Origin: an endosymbiont of Galathealinum brachiosum
GTDB taxonomy: Bacteria; Pseudomonadota; Gammaproteobacteria; SZUA-229
NCBI GenBank assembly: GCA_003349885.1
Contig: QFXC01000011.1
Location: 186,001 to 250,000 of the forward strand
Direction of reading: 5' to 3'
Length of the DNA: 64,000 nucleotides
The position numbers were made by a program, and so were the translations under genes. Below the pieces are notes generated by a model. It searched no databases. It was not told where the DNA came from and was given only the letters and a program-made list of their open reading frames with translations. Below, in pieces: positions 55,311-64,000 of the stretch (position 1 is the first letter of the stretch; every line of letters begins with the position of its first letter).

Positions 55311-58300
55311 ATGAGTAATGTCTTTACTGATCTATTTATTCGGCGCCCGGTGTTAGCAATTGTGGTTAACCTTATTATTCTCATCGCCGGGTTTAGTGCA
55401 TGGAATTCACTTAGCGTACGCCAGTATCCACTCAGCGAAAATGCAGCCGTACAAATTTCTACTATTTATGTGGGTGCCAGCGCAGAGTTAGTGCGTGGTT
55501 TTATCACAACACCTCTTGAGCGAGCCATTAGCTCGGCCGAAGGCATCGATTATGTCGAATCAAAAAGTTTGCAGGGCATCTCAATTATTACGGCCCGGCT
55601 CAAGATTAATTATGACTCAACCAAGGCACTGGCCGATATTTCATCTAAAGTTGATCAGGTGCGAAATGACCTGCCCATCGAGGCTCAGGTTCCCGCTATC
55701 AGCGTGCAGTCGGCAGACTCGGAGTTCGCCGCGGCTTACCTGAGTTTCTCTTCTGATATTCTTTCCCAGGAGCAGATAACCGACTATCTAGACCGTGTAG
55801 TACAACCGCGTCTGGCCGCCGTCACGGGGGTGCAACGCATCGAAATATTTGGCGCCCGTACTTTTGCTATGCGCATCTGGCTCAAGCCAGAACGCATGGC
55901 CGCACTGGGCATCAGCCCTTCTCAGGTTCAACAGGCTCTTGCTGCCAACAACTATCTGGCAGCAATCGGCAGCACCAAAGGCGCACTGGTACAAACCCGT
56001 CTGGCCGCCAATACCGATCTGCACAGCGCCAATGAATTCCGCCGTCTTGTTATCTATCAGAAAGATGACATTATCGTGCGCCTGCAGGATATTGCAGATG
56101 TGGAACTGGGCTCTGAAGACTATGACACACTGGTGCGCTACTCAGGGCAGACAGCGGTATTTGCAGGCGTTTTCCCACAGCCCAATGCCAACATTATCGA
56201 TGTAATCGACGGTGTGCGCATCGAACTCGACAAGATGCAACAGGACTTGCCCTCCGGTCTCGATGCCAGCATCGGTTACGATTCATCGGCTTATGTCAGT
56301 GATGCTATCCACGAGGTAACTAACACCTTAATCGACACACTACTAATCGTCATTGTTGTGATCTTCCTGTTCCTCGGCTCATTTCGTTCAGTACTGATTC
56401 CAGTGATGGCAATTCCGGTTTCCCTTATTGGCGGCATCTTTTTAATGCAGATGTTTGGTTTTACACTCAACCTGCTAACACTGCTCGCCATCGTACTTTC
56501 GGTCGGTCTGGTTGTTGACGATGCTATTGTTGTAGTTGAAAACGTCGAACGACATCTGCGCGAAGGTCGCACACCACATGAAGCGGCCATGCTCGGTGCA
56601 CGCGAACTGGTTGCACCGGTTATCGCAATGACAATGACACTGGTTGCTGTGTACATTCCTATCGGTTTGCAGGGCGGATTAACCGGTGCACTGTTTCGCG
56701 AATTTGCATTTACCTTAGCCGGTGCCGTCACCATATCCGGCATCGTTGCACTCACCCTGTCACCCACTATGTCAGCCAATTTACTGCGCAGTGCTGAAGA
56801 TGAAGAGCGCGGCCTAACTGGCTGGCTCAACCATCGTTTCGATCGAATACGTATCGTTTATGGTCATACCCTTGGCACCACCCTCGCTGCTCGCCCCGCG
56901 ATCTATCTGGTGTGGATTGTCATCAGCCTGTGCACCATTCCGATGTTCATTATGTCACCGAATGAACTGGCGCCATCAGAAGATCAAAGTGTGTTATTCG
57001 GCATTATCAACACACCGGCTAATGTCACCACAGATCAAAATGCAGTTTATTCAAAAGCCGCCGAAGATGTGATGCTCAAGGTGCCAGAAACTGCACTCAC
57101 CTTCCAGCTTCTATTTCCGCCATCAATTGGTGCCACCATTGGTGCCGACGGTTTTAGCGGCATGGTTGTAAAACCCTGGGCCGAACGCGACCGAACGGTC
57201 AATCAAATGCTACCCGGTGTGCAAACCGAAGTTTCAAAGATACCGGGTATTCAGGTGTTTATGACAACACCTCCGGCATTACCTGGCGGCAGCAACTTCC
57301 CGGTTGAGTTTTTAATTACCTCAACCGCTGACTCGGAACAACTACTTGAAATTGCCAAAAACCTGCAACAGAAAGCAATGGAAAGTGGGCTTTTTGCCTT
57401 CCCGCCTATTATTGATATGAAACTTGATCAACCTCAGTCCACGGTTACATTTGACCGCGACAAACTTGCCGCGCTAGGGCTTAACTTATCTCAGGTCGGT
57501 GCCGACCTGGGTGTTGCTACGGGTGGTAATTTTGTAAATCGCTTTAATATGGACGGGCGCAGTTACAAAGTCATTCCACAGGTACAACGTGAAGCCCGCC
57601 TCAACAGTGAACAATTACGCGAAATTTATGTACCCGCAGAAAATGGCCAGATGGTGCCGTTGTCAGCGGTTACTCATATCGAACACGACGTAGTTGCCCG
57701 CTCACTAAATCGCTTTCAACAACTTAATGCGGTAAAACTTTCAGGTGTAACCACCCGCACCCTGGATGAAGCTCTCACTTTTCTGGAAGAGACCGCGACA
57801 GAAATTTTGCCACCGGGTTACAGCTTCGACTACACCGGTGAGTCACGCCAGTTACGCACCGAGGGTAATAAATTTATCCCCGCTTTTTCACTCGCAATAC
57901 TATTAATTTTTCTGGTGCTGGCGGTGCAGTTCAACTCATTTCGTGACCCGCTCGTTATCCTCGCGGGTTCAGTTCCGCTAGCAATGTTCGGTGCGTTAAT
58001 ATTTACCGTGTTAAAAATACCCGACCCAAACACCCCGTACTGGACAAATGGCTGGACCACCACAATGAACATCTACGCTCAGGTCGGTCTCGTTACACTG
58101 GTAGGTCTAATCGCCAAAAACGGTATTCTTATTGTTGAGTTCGCCAATAAATTACAACTACAGGGCGTAAGTAAAATAGATGCAATACACGATGCTGCAA
58201 TGACACGCCTGCGCCCGGTATTGATGACCAGCGTAGCAACCGTCGCAGGTCACTTCCCGCTGATACTGGTAACCGGCGCCGGTGCCGCAGCAAGAAACTC

Positions 58301-58406
58301 CATCGGCCTGGTGTTAGTTGGCGGCATGGCAATCGGCACCCTGTTCACACTTTTTGTAATACCATCGTTGTATGTGTTAATAGCCAAAGATAGAAGCACT
58401 AAGTAA
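55311..58406 (+). CDS. RND multidrug efflux permease (HAE1/AcrB type)
   Basis: A 1031-aa inner-membrane proton antiporter with the usual 12 membrane helices and two large periplasmic loops. The proton-relay aspartates lie in GLVVDDAIVVVENVERHL (near 405), matching AcrB D407/D408. The N-terminal FIRRPVLAIVVNLIILIAG and the GLIAKNGILIVEFAN motif near 940 are family signatures. I chose ATG 55311, which gives the standard MSNVFTDLFIRRP start; a longer frame from 55245 overlaps the adaptor gene. GC content looks higher than in the accessory region. It should export hydrophobic drugs or metabolites with the adaptor upstream; substrate unknown. Confidence 0.94.
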   Translation: MSNVFTDLFIRRPVLAIVVNLIILIAGFSAWNSLSVRQYPLSENAAVQISTIYVGASAELVRGFITTPLERAISSAEGIDYVESKSLQGISIITARLKINYDSTKALADISSKVDQVRNDLPIEAQVPAISVQSADSEFAAAYLSFSSDILSQEQITDYLDRVVQPRLAAVTGVQRIEIFGARTFAMRIWLKPERMAALGISPSQVQQALAANNYLAAIGSTKGALVQTRLAANTDLHSANEFRRLVIYQKDDIIVRLQDIADVELGSEDYDTLVRYSGQTAVFAGVFPQPNANIIDVIDGVRIELDKMQQDLPSGLDASIGYDSSAYVSDAIHEVTNTLIDTLLIVIVVIFLFLGSFRSVLIPVMAIPVSLIGGIFLMQMFGFTLNLLTLLAIVLSVGLVVDDAIVVVENVERHLREGRTPHEAAMLGARELVAPVIAMTMTLVAVYIPIGLQGGLTGALFREFAFTLAGAVTISGIVALTLSPTMSANLLRSAEDEERGLTGWLNHRFDRIRIVYGHTLGTTLAARPAIYLVWIVISLCTIPMFIMSPNELAPSEDQSVLFGIINTPANVTTDQNAVYSKAAEDVMLKVPETALTFQLLFPPSIGATIGADGFSGMVVKPWAERDRTVNQMLPGVQTEVSKIPGIQVFMTTPPALPGGSNFPVEFLITSTADSEQLLEIAKNLQQKAMESGLFAFPPIIDMKLDQPQSTVTFDRDKLAALGLNLSQVGADLGVATGGNFVNRFNMDGRSYKVIPQVQREARLNSEQLREIYVPAENGQMVPLSAVTHIEHDVVARSLNRFQQLNAVKLSGVTTRTLDEALTFLEETATEILPPGYSFDYTGESRQLRTEGNKFIPAFSLAILLIFLVLAVQFNSFRDPLVILAGSVPLAMFGALIFTVLKIPDPNTPYWTNGWTTTMNIYAQVGLVTLVGLIAKNGILIVEFANKLQLQGVSKIDAIHDAAMTRLRPVLMTSVATVAGHFPLILVTGAGAAARNSIGLVLVGGMAIGTLFTLFVIPSLYVLIAKDRSTK

Positions 58407-58646
58407 AAAAATCAGGCCGGCATGTGCAAAAAACACATTACGCAGATGGTGTTTTCGTACACACACCCATGCACAAGATAAACAATAACTGGCACCTGTT
58501 TTATATAAATTAATTAAGAATAATCTCAATAAAAACAACCAACACTCAACGCATTGATTTTGTAAAATTAATAATAAATCTCCTGCAATTTTATGCTTCA
58601 ACTGCTATGTTTATACTATATATTACAAACATGCTGGTGACTTAGC

Positions 58647-58961
58647 GTGACAACAACATCTAACTTTCGCGGACTTGAAGGTATGCTAACTTTTCATGAC
58701 AGAAAAATCGGCGTACTGGGCAACAACCATCAGTTTATTTCTTACAATAGTTTTAACACTAGCTTTTCAGCTCAATTAGAAAAATTTTCAAGAGAATACG
58801 AACTAAGTCCTGATGATTACATGCCTGGATATTTTAATTCCGATTCTTATGGCCACCTAAAGGAAGTTGACTGGAACAACCTAAATTTAGTTTTAACTAA
58901 TGACATCTTCAAGAGACTCACTAATCTTGAAAAAAATTACCTCAAGAAATTAAAGTCATGA
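58647..58961 (+). CDS. Hypothetical protein (104 aa), first of an overlapping pair
   Basis: A 104-aa soluble protein starting at GTG with GGTGA upstream. It has no signal peptide, membrane segment or recognised motif; the C-terminus is a lysine-rich helix (LTNLEKNYLKKLKS). Its stop codon overlaps the start of the next gene by 4 bp (ATGA), so the two are translationally coupled. Two small coupled genes of equal size raise the question of a toxin-antitoxin or effector-immunity pair, but nothing in the sequence matches a known family. The pair looks more AT-rich than the adjacent RND genes. Confidence 0.55.
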   Translation: MTTTSNFRGLEGMLTFHDRKIGVLGNNHQFISYNSFNTSFSAQLEKFSREYELSPDDYMPGYFNSDSYGHLKEVDWNNLNLVLTNDIFKRLTNLEKNYLKKLKS

Positions 58962-59272
58962 GTAAACATCCCATAGAAAAGTGCATGTCTGCTTACATGG
59001 GAATGCGACTGCTGTCTATTTTTGGTAATAGAGTAGGTTGCCATCCTGTATTAACCACATATGACGATAAACCTGTTGTTATAAATGTTAACACTGTAAC
59101 GTCAAACCCTGACTTCAACAAAGAAGTTAAATATTTGATAATAAGCAGCCCTTTATTTATTGAATGCGCAAATAAAGAATTTAAAGCAAACGTCTTAAAA
59201 TATTGTTTTGATGATATTTATATTAAAAACATCAATAAACATAAACCAAAAGAACTTAAAATCTTTAAATAA
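58958..59272 (+). CDS. Hypothetical protein (104 aa), second of an overlapping pair
   Basis: A 104-aa soluble protein with three cysteines (KCMSA, GCHP, IECAN) and a fourth near 87 (KYCFDD), rich in lysine at the C-terminus. No named motif is seen. It begins inside the last codons of the preceding gene and is probably made from the same message. Both genes lie between inverted repeats downstream of the RND operon. Function is unknown; partnership with the first gene is inferred from the overlap only. Confidence 0.55.
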   Translation: MSKHPIEKCMSAYMGMRLLSIFGNRVGCHPVLTTYDDKPVVINVNTVTSNPDFNKEVKYLIISSPLFIECANKEFKANVLKYCFDDIYIKNINKHKPKELKIFK

Positions 59273-59402
59273 AATAGATCGAAACTTTATTTAAATATTT
59301 TTATTGTAATTGATGCTAGAGAAAAGCTAATTCAAACATTATGGACAATGCCGGCCTGACACTAATTTAAAAATACCAGTAAGAACATTTCCATTACATA
59401 AT

Positions 59403-61937
59403 TTATTTATTTATTTTACCATCAAGTAAATCTCTCACCCGCCATAACAATTGTTCTGAATTAAATGGTTTATATAAACGCTGTTTATGCAACTCTTCAT
59501 TAGATGCTTTTATTTTATTCTCATCGCTAAAGCCACTCACCATCTGAATTTTGATTCCTGGATAAATCGCCATTACCTCTGCTGCTAACTGATACCCATC
59601 CATACCGGGCATAATTACATCACTTAATAACAGATCTACAGATTTACTTTTCAATATTTCAAGGGCCTGTTCAGCATTTGTAGCACAAAGCACCGTATAC
59701 CCATGATTTTGCAAAATCTCTTCATTCAACTCCAGTAGCGCAACTTCATCATCAACTGCTAAGATGGTTTCAGTACCTGTTGGTAGCTTAACTAATTCAA
59801 CTGCATCTTCATCTGATGTTTCTATTTTCGATGATTTATACCGGGGAATGTAAAATACAATTCGAGTACCATGCTCAGGCTCTGAAAACACCTGAATAGT
59901 GCCCCCGGATTGCTGTATAAAACCATACACCTGGCTCAGCCCCAGACCCGTTCCTCCTGTCCCTTTAGTGGTAAAAAATGGATCAAACATTTTTTCCTGA
60001 ACATCCCGGCTCATACCGATACCTGTATCACTAACCGACAACAATACATACTCACCCGATATGACACCTATGTTTTGAGCTTCTGAGTCAGCAAGGTGCA
60101 TATTACCTGTAGACAGTGTCAACGTTCCTCCATCAGGCATAGCGTGCATAGCGTTGATACCCGTATTAAGAATCGCATCTTCCAGTCGCGCCTGGTCCAG
60201 CCAGACAGGCCAAAGATTTTCTTCTAATTCAAATACCAGTTTAATGCGCGGGGTAAGTGTCCTTTCCAGTAAATGCTTCATACCATTAAGCAATTGGTTG
60301 ATATCTGCCATTTCAGACGAGGCTGGCATCTTGCGAGAAAAAAACAGCAATTTAGATGTTAATTTTCTGGCTCGCTCACTAGCATTAATTACTTCGTTAT
60401 TATATTTAATTAATTTAGGATCATCACTACTCAAACGCTCCTTAAGAAGATCTGAAAAACCAAGAATAACATTCAGCATATTATTAAAGTCATGGGCTAT
60501 CCCACCGGTGAGATTACCGATCGCATCCATCTTTTGTGAATGACGCAAACTTTCTTCATTTTTCTGTCTTTCTGTCACATCATCCACTAGCGAAGTGACT
60601 CCGATAATTTTCCCATGCTGATCAATCAGGGGTGTATTGTGCCACTCACACAATATTGTACGCCCATCTTTTGTAATATTTTCATTAAGGCTATAAGCAC
60701 CACCCTCATTATTTAACAGCTCTTCCCATATTTTAGTGACTTCCTGCAGAACACCTTCAGGCAGTATTCTTTCTGTAATGCGACAGCCTAAAGCCTCTTC
60801 CTTTGTATACCCAAAAATACGTTCAGCTGCAGGATTCCAGTCCATAGGTTCAAAATTAGTATTCCATTCAATAATTCCCACCGGGGATTGTTCACGATGA
60901 AGTAAAAGGCGCTGTTGAGAAATACGCAAGGATTCTTCAATATGCGTTCGTTCAGTTATATCAGTGGAAACACCTGCAACAGCATAAAGATTGTCTTCTT
61001 CATCAAACAAGGGAAATTTGACAGTGACATAGGTATGAGGACCATCATCATGAGGAGCAACTTCTTCAGACTCCATTGCATGCCCTGATGTCAGGACTGC
61101 TTTATCATTTTGTGTAAATTTTTCTGCAAATTCTTGTGGAAAAATCTCATGATCTGTTTTTCCGATAATACCTTTTCTTTTCTTATCAAACAGTTGCTCC
61201 CACTTTTGATTGATAAAAATATACCGCCCACCTCTGTCTTTTGCATAAATCACAGCAGGCGTATGATTCATAATGCTTAACATGCGTTGCTCAGTTTCTG
61301 ACTTTTCATGACGTAATTTTTTCAGCGTATCAGCCTGATGCTGAGCCTGATTACGTAAGACAAGTGCATCATTCAGTGTGTTATAGATGCCTCTACTTGA
61401 ACGCACCATCATTACAGTAAAAACAATCAGCGCTATGCCTAACACCGTATCATCTCCTCCACGAAATAAAAGCAGGGGAATAGAAATTATTAGTGTCGGT
61501 GCAACATATAAGTAATATATTTTAATACTGGAAGAAAACACAGGCAAAGCGACTGTCACAAAAGCAACTAACCACAATAAGCTGTATATACGATATTCTG
61601 CTGCAGGAAGAGTTAGCCCCCAAACAATACAAAAAGCCCAACCAATGCCAAGCACCCATGTTGAGTAAGCAAAACGCTTCTCATATTTGTCATGACATGG
61701 GTTATTTAATCGGGTCTTTTTATAATCAAATAAGAGCCAATAACGATATAGATTAACAACCACCATATAACTAAGCCATATGATCAGCACCGATGAAGCT
61801 ATTTGCTCTCTAAAAATATAGGCAAATATGAATGCTGCTATATTAGCTGTGGTAATACTGGCGAATACTTTCTCATAAAGAATTCGTACTCGCTCAATAG
61901 TAATGGCATTGCGTTGTTCCATTAAAATCATTCCCAC
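59403..61937 (-). CDS. PAS-containing hybrid histidine kinase with receiver
   Basis: An 844-aa kinase. An integral-membrane sensor of about six helices (about 28-185, similar in layout to MASE-type domains) and a short coiled coil (about 190-220) lead to two PAS domains (about 220-335 and 345-455, with TPAVIYAKDRGGRY and FGYTKEEALG). HisKA (IAHDFNNMLNVILGFS, His near 478), HATPase_c (GTGLGLSQVYGF near 690) and a C-terminal receiver (LLLSDVIMPGMDG, Asp near 772) follow. The HDFNN form of the H-box belongs to the kinase class common in PAS hybrids. Three in-frame starts exist (61937 GTG, 61931 and 61922 ATG). It is a single gene; its target is unknown. Confidence 0.88.
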   Translation of the reverse strand: MGMILMEQRNAITIERVRILYEKVFASITTANIAAFIFAYIFREQIASSVLIIWLSYMVVVNLYRYWLLFDYKKTRLNNPCHDKYEKRFAYSTWVLGIGWAFCIVWGLTLPAAEYRIYSLLWLVAFVTVALPVFSSSIKIYYLYVAPTLIISIPLLLFRGGDDTVLGIALIVFTVMMVRSSRGIYNTLNDALVLRNQAQHQADTLKKLRHEKSETEQRMLSIMNHTPAVIYAKDRGGRYIFINQKWEQLFDKKRKGIIGKTDHEIFPQEFAEKFTQNDKAVLTSGHAMESEEVAPHDDGPHTYVTVKFPLFDEEDNLYAVAGVSTDITERTHIEESLRISQQRLLLHREQSPVGIIEWNTNFEPMDWNPAAERIFGYTKEEALGCRITERILPEGVLQEVTKIWEELLNNEGGAYSLNENITKDGRTILCEWHNTPLIDQHGKIIGVTSLVDDVTERQKNEESLRHSQKMDAIGNLTGGIAHDFNNMLNVILGFSDLLKERLSSDDPKLIKYNNEVINASERARKLTSKLLFFSRKMPASSEMADINQLLNGMKHLLERTLTPRIKLVFELEENLWPVWLDQARLEDAILNTGINAMHAMPDGGTLTLSTGNMHLADSEAQNIGVISGEYVLLSVSDTGIGMSRDVQEKMFDPFFTTKGTGGTGLGLSQVYGFIQQSGGTIQVFSEPEHGTRIVFYIPRYKSSKIETSDEDAVELVKLPTGTETILAVDDEVALLELNEEILQNHGYTVLCATNAEQALEILKSKSVDLLLSDVIMPGMDGYQLAAEVMAIYPGIKIQMVSGFSDENKIKASNEELHKQRLYKPFNSEQLLWRVRDLLDGKINK

Positions 61938-62097
61938 TTCTAATCACACACTCAACATAAGCTTAGAACATTTCGCACTGATTTCTATGGCATAACCTGA
62001 AAATTTAGATACTAGCTTCAAACAGACAATTCCAGATTTTAATGCTTTCATGCTGAACCAGCCCTCCCATCTGGCTCAGCGCCTTTTAAAACTCAGG

Positions 62098-62172
62098 AGT
62101 TTCGCAGCTCAACTGGTTAGAGCATCGACTTATAACCGACAGGTCGAGTATTCGAGCCATTACAGGCCAGTA
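62098..62172 (+). pseudogene. Decayed tRNA gene related to the tRNA-Ile2/attachment core
   Basis: The segment keeps a D arm (GCAGCTCAACTGGTTAGAGC), an anticodon-loop-like CTTATAA and a T-arm-like AGTATTCGAGCC. The acceptor ends (agtttcg and acaggcc) no longer pair, the T stem has mismatches and CCA is lost. It aligns with the tRNA at 9087-9163 over its whole length, with about a quarter of positions changed, and shares tattcgagcca with attachment copy H. It is probably a relic of a tRNA or of an old attachment site; it lacks the L block. Confidence 0.55.
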
Positions 62173-62173
62173 T

Positions 62174-62812
62174 TCAGCTTCCTGCCTTTTTACTCGCCAC
62201 GCCCTTAATAGTAGGCGTGACAATCGGTGGTCCGCCAATAGAATTAACCCTTTCAATTAACTCAAACTTAAACCCCACATTATTTATTTCAGCTTCAGTA
62301 TCACGCGTTAAGTGACAATTTCCGCACATTGATTTCCAGAAAGGCTGAAAAAATCTCTGCCACTTGATCAGACCAGGCGCATCACTTGCCACTACATGCT
62401 CCAGGAAATATAATTTTCCATCTGGTTTAAGTACGCGTTTTATTTCTTTTAATGCCTGCTCAGGAGATTCGACTGAACACAAAACCAGAGTTGAAACTAC
62501 AGCATCAAATTCACCATCCTGAAAATTAAGCTGACTCGCAGATGAATCATTTGTTTTAATGTCATTCCTGCCACTGTCGATCACCGCTTTCTTTAATAAC
62601 TTATGCATGTGCGCATCAGGCTCAGTTAATACCAGGCTACTAATTGAACCTGGATAATGACTTAAATTAATTCCCGTTCCACTGCCAATTTCCAGAACAT
62701 CCCCCTTTATGCCTGACAACAGCTCTCTTCTCCATTTAGAAAAAGATTGCTCTTCAATTTTTTTCATAGATGAATCATAAAACTTTGCCATAAAATATGA
62801 TCTGATAGACAT
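62174..62812 (-). CDS. Class I SAM-dependent methyltransferase
   Basis: A 212-aa methyltransferase of the Methyltransf_11 type. Motif I, VLEIGSGTGIN (about 42-52), binds S-adenosylmethionine. The acidic TEPDA strand end follows near 63, then motif IV-like FDAVVSTLVLCSV (near 105) and the post-motif KPDGKLYFLEHV near 132. Two cysteines in CGNCH near 162 are typical of the small-molecule/lipid methyltransferase subgroup that includes METTL7-like proteins. ATG 62812 was chosen, with AGG upstream; the longer GTG start overlaps the preceding gene. It lies 10 bp after the DUF2141 gene and is probably co-transcribed. Substrate unknown. Confidence 0.8.
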   Translation of the reverse strand: MSIRSYFMAKFYDSSMKKIEEQSFSKWRRELLSGIKGDVLEIGSGTGINLSHYPGSISSLVLTEPDAHMHKLLKKAVIDSGRNDIKTNDSSASQLNFQDGEFDAVVSTLVLCSVESPEQALKEIKRVLKPDGKLYFLEHVVASDAPGLIKWQRFFQPFWKSMCGNCHLTRDTEAEINNVGFKFELIERVNSIGGPPIVTPTIKGVASKKAGS

Positions 62813-62822
62813 TGTATTTAAC

Positions 62823-63269
62823 CTATTCTTCAGCCGCACCCAGTTTTATATGAATTGTCTGCGATTCATTAATCTCAAATGAGGCATCCTCGAAAGAAGG
62901 CGGTCCAAAAAAACCTTTAGCATTATTCGAGACCCCTACCAGCTCCGTTGGAATACCCATAAAACCCGTATTAAGCATGCCATTGTTATCCTCATCATAT
63001 GCAATACTAACTGCATAAACACCTTTATATATTAAACTTACAACGAAATACCCTCCTCCATTCGAATCAACTTTTTCTATTATTTCTATTATTGGTTTTT
63101 TTAAAAAATCGTCTTCACTATTGAACAAAGAAAATATCAATTGTCCCTTATCCGCAATAGCACCGCTCACATTTACAGTTAATTTTATATTATTTTTTTC
63201 TGCATAAGAAACGTCACTAAATAATATTAATACGCATACAATCATTAAAATATGATTAACTCTATCCAT
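62823..63269 (-). CDS. Exported DUF2141 protein
   Basis: A 148-aa protein with a signal peptide (about 1-23, ending SYA) and a DUF2141 beta-sandwich domain. YAVSIAYDEDNNGMLNTGFMGIPTELVGVSNNAKGFFGPPSFEDASF is the family's conserved core in order (written here only as landmarks: YDEDNNG near 92, GIPTE near 105, NNAKGFFGPPSF near 115). It is probably periplasmic or secreted; the family has no established biochemical role. It precedes a methyltransferase gene by 10 bp on the same strand and follows the outer-membrane protein gene at the window edge, suggesting a three-gene unit. Confidence 0.8.
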   Translation of the reverse strand: MDRVNHILMIVCVLILFSDVSYAEKNNIKLTVNVSGAIADKGQLIFSLFNSEDDFLKKPIIEIIEKVDSNGGGYFVVSLIYKGVYAVSIAYDEDNNGMLNTGFMGIPTELVGVSNNAKGFFGPPSFEDASFEINESQTIHIKLGAAEE

Positions 63270-63311
63270 TTAACTTCTCATAATCATTATAAGTAGCACA
63301 AACACATCTAT

Positions 63312-64000
63312 TTAAAAGTAAATAGATGTGGCAAGCATAAAGCTTAATGTTTTTAATTCTGATTTTAAATTTATACCTTCCCCAGTAACCGGATCATTAA
63401 ATGCATCTGCTGGATTATCGCCCTGAGAATAATACAAACCATATGAAATACTTGCCGTCTTACTCACGTGCGTCATGCCAGTTGTTAGACCTATAAAATC
63501 CATCTGATTGAACACCTCATTTCTCAACCCGCCTGGCGCATTATCCAGAAATAAACCCATATTGAAATATTTATCTTCTGCCACTCTAATCCGACTACCC
63601 AATGCTATATTTACAACAGAACCTGTTTCATATTGCGCACCATCAAGCGTAAATATTTCATCATTATAAATCGCCAGATGAGATTGCTGTACGTTCCTTG
63701 ATTCAGCACCTCCTAACATTTGATATGGACTTATTGCATCATAATAATTTATATCCAGCTCCAGTTCGTAATCTGCTTCTTTCCAGGCCAACCCTAAAGA
63801 TATCGAGAGAGGTAGTTTATAGTTAAAATCAGTATTCGGATTTAATGTATGTGTAAAATCAGAAAATCGAGAGTCAGGTATATCATCTAAACCAATAGAA
63901 TCTTCATCCAGTTCAGTGAATACAAAACCATCATCTGAAGCAGTATCAGTGAGTGAACTCGTTGCACTGCGCATCATCAAGCCCAGTGTCATTTTAGAAC
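63312..64000 (-). CDS. Outer-membrane beta-barrel protein, N-terminus cut by window end (FadL/OmpP1-like)
   Basis: At least 229 codons of an open frame that continues past the window edge in the upstream direction; the ATG at 63992 is internal. The visible part is a series of amphipathic beta strands ending in phenylalanine (LATSIYF), as in outer-membrane barrels. The pattern (DFNYKLPLSISLGLAWKEAD, MGLFLDNAPGG) resembles FadL/OmpP1-type transporters of hydrophobic compounds, but the diagnostic N-terminal hatch is outside the window. It stands 42 bp upstream of the DUF2141 gene and is probably co-transcribed. Confidence 0.7.
   Translation of the reverse strand, partial: SKMTLGLMMRSATSSLTDTASDDGFVFTELDEDSIGLDDIPDSRFSDFTHTLNPNTDFNYKLPLSISLGLAWKEADYELELDINYYDAISPYQMLGGAESRNVQQSHLAIYNDEIFTLDGAQYETGSVVNIALGSRIRVAEDKYFNMGLFLDNAPGGLRNEVFNQMDFIGLTTGMTHVSKTASISYGLYYSQGDNPADAFNDPVTGEGINLKSELKTLSFMLATSIYF

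Larger units (their letters stand above)
58412..59359. repeat. 12-bp inverted repeat flanking a two-gene unit
   Basis: tcaggccggcat at 58412-58423 and its exact reverse complement at 59348-59359 bracket 920 bp that contain the two overlapping 104-aa genes. The repeats contain the self-complementary gccggc, which weakens the case, but they are GC-rich in AT-rich DNA and lie just outside the gene pair. They might be ends of a small mobile unit or two copies of a terminator-like motif. Confidence 0.35.

Overview
The window reads as a chromosome segment of an AT-rich gammaproteobacterium. Housekeeping genes (pgk, two gap genes, tkt, rpoD) have gammaproteobacterial-type products. rpoD is followed by a CAU tRNA, as in Escherichia coli (rpoD-ileX). 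A transketolase/GAPDH/PGK block with a second, Calvin-cycle-type GAPDH would suit an autotroph or methylotroph, but no RuBisCO is visible, so that is only a hint. Genus cannot be assigned from the sequence alone.

Layout. (1) 0-9 kb, core: on the minus strand tkt, gapA, a second gap and pgk, then a redoxin-like gene divergent from rpoD. (2) 9.09-44.84 kb, accessory: an intact tRNA-Ile2(CAU) gene is followed by a train of at least seven modules. The junctions carry the 3' half of this tRNA plus a conserved 65-bp block on its right ('L block') and, usually, a conserved 170-230-bp block on its left ('R block'). Copies lie near 26.7, 29.9, 33.1 (truncated), 34.6 (chimeric), 38.3, 42.05 and 44.75 kb. 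Only the first module (9.2-26.7 kb) has a site-specific recombinase, a P4-type tyrosine integrase, together with a PrimPol/VirE-type primase-helicase, several small proteins and a DUF262 plus OLD-like ATPase/TOPRIM pair next to the tRNA that resembles an anti-phage system. The next six modules are 1.5-4 kb, lack an integrase and carry one to four cargo genes each: WYL regulator/TerB-like/membrane proteins; DUF1254 protein and outer-membrane barrel; DUF2202 lipoprotein and TSP3-repeat protein; SBBP-repeat lipoprotein; TupA-like binding protein and hybrid kinase; GAF-GGDEF-EAL protein. The whole looks like an integron-like cassette train built on a tRNA attachment site, with one integrase possibly serving many non-autonomous units. 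Module 1 is itself composite: a second, GC-rich repeat family (18.5, 21.5 and 25.55 kb) and a duplicated integrase 3' end (20.54 kb) delimit further cargo, including a PEP-CTERM protein and a ClpP-like membrane protein pair.

(3) 45-54 kb: a Cache-type sensory protein, a hybrid kinase with HPt domain and a stand-alone receiver, then a di-haem cytochrome-c peroxidase/MauG-like protein and several small genes, one apparently frameshifted. (4) 54-64 kb: an RND efflux pair (membrane-fusion protein and HAE1-type permease), a pair of overlapping unknown 104-aa genes between inverted repeats, a PAS hybrid kinase, a decayed tRNA, a methyltransferase, a DUF2141 protein and an outer-membrane protein cut by the window end.

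Functionally, the accessory part is rich in envelope and signal-transduction genes (three hybrid histidine kinases, one receiver, one c-di-GMP enzyme, one Cache protein between 38.6 and 62 kb) plus candidate defence genes. All assignments rest on motif recognition by eye; no database search or composition calculation was run.
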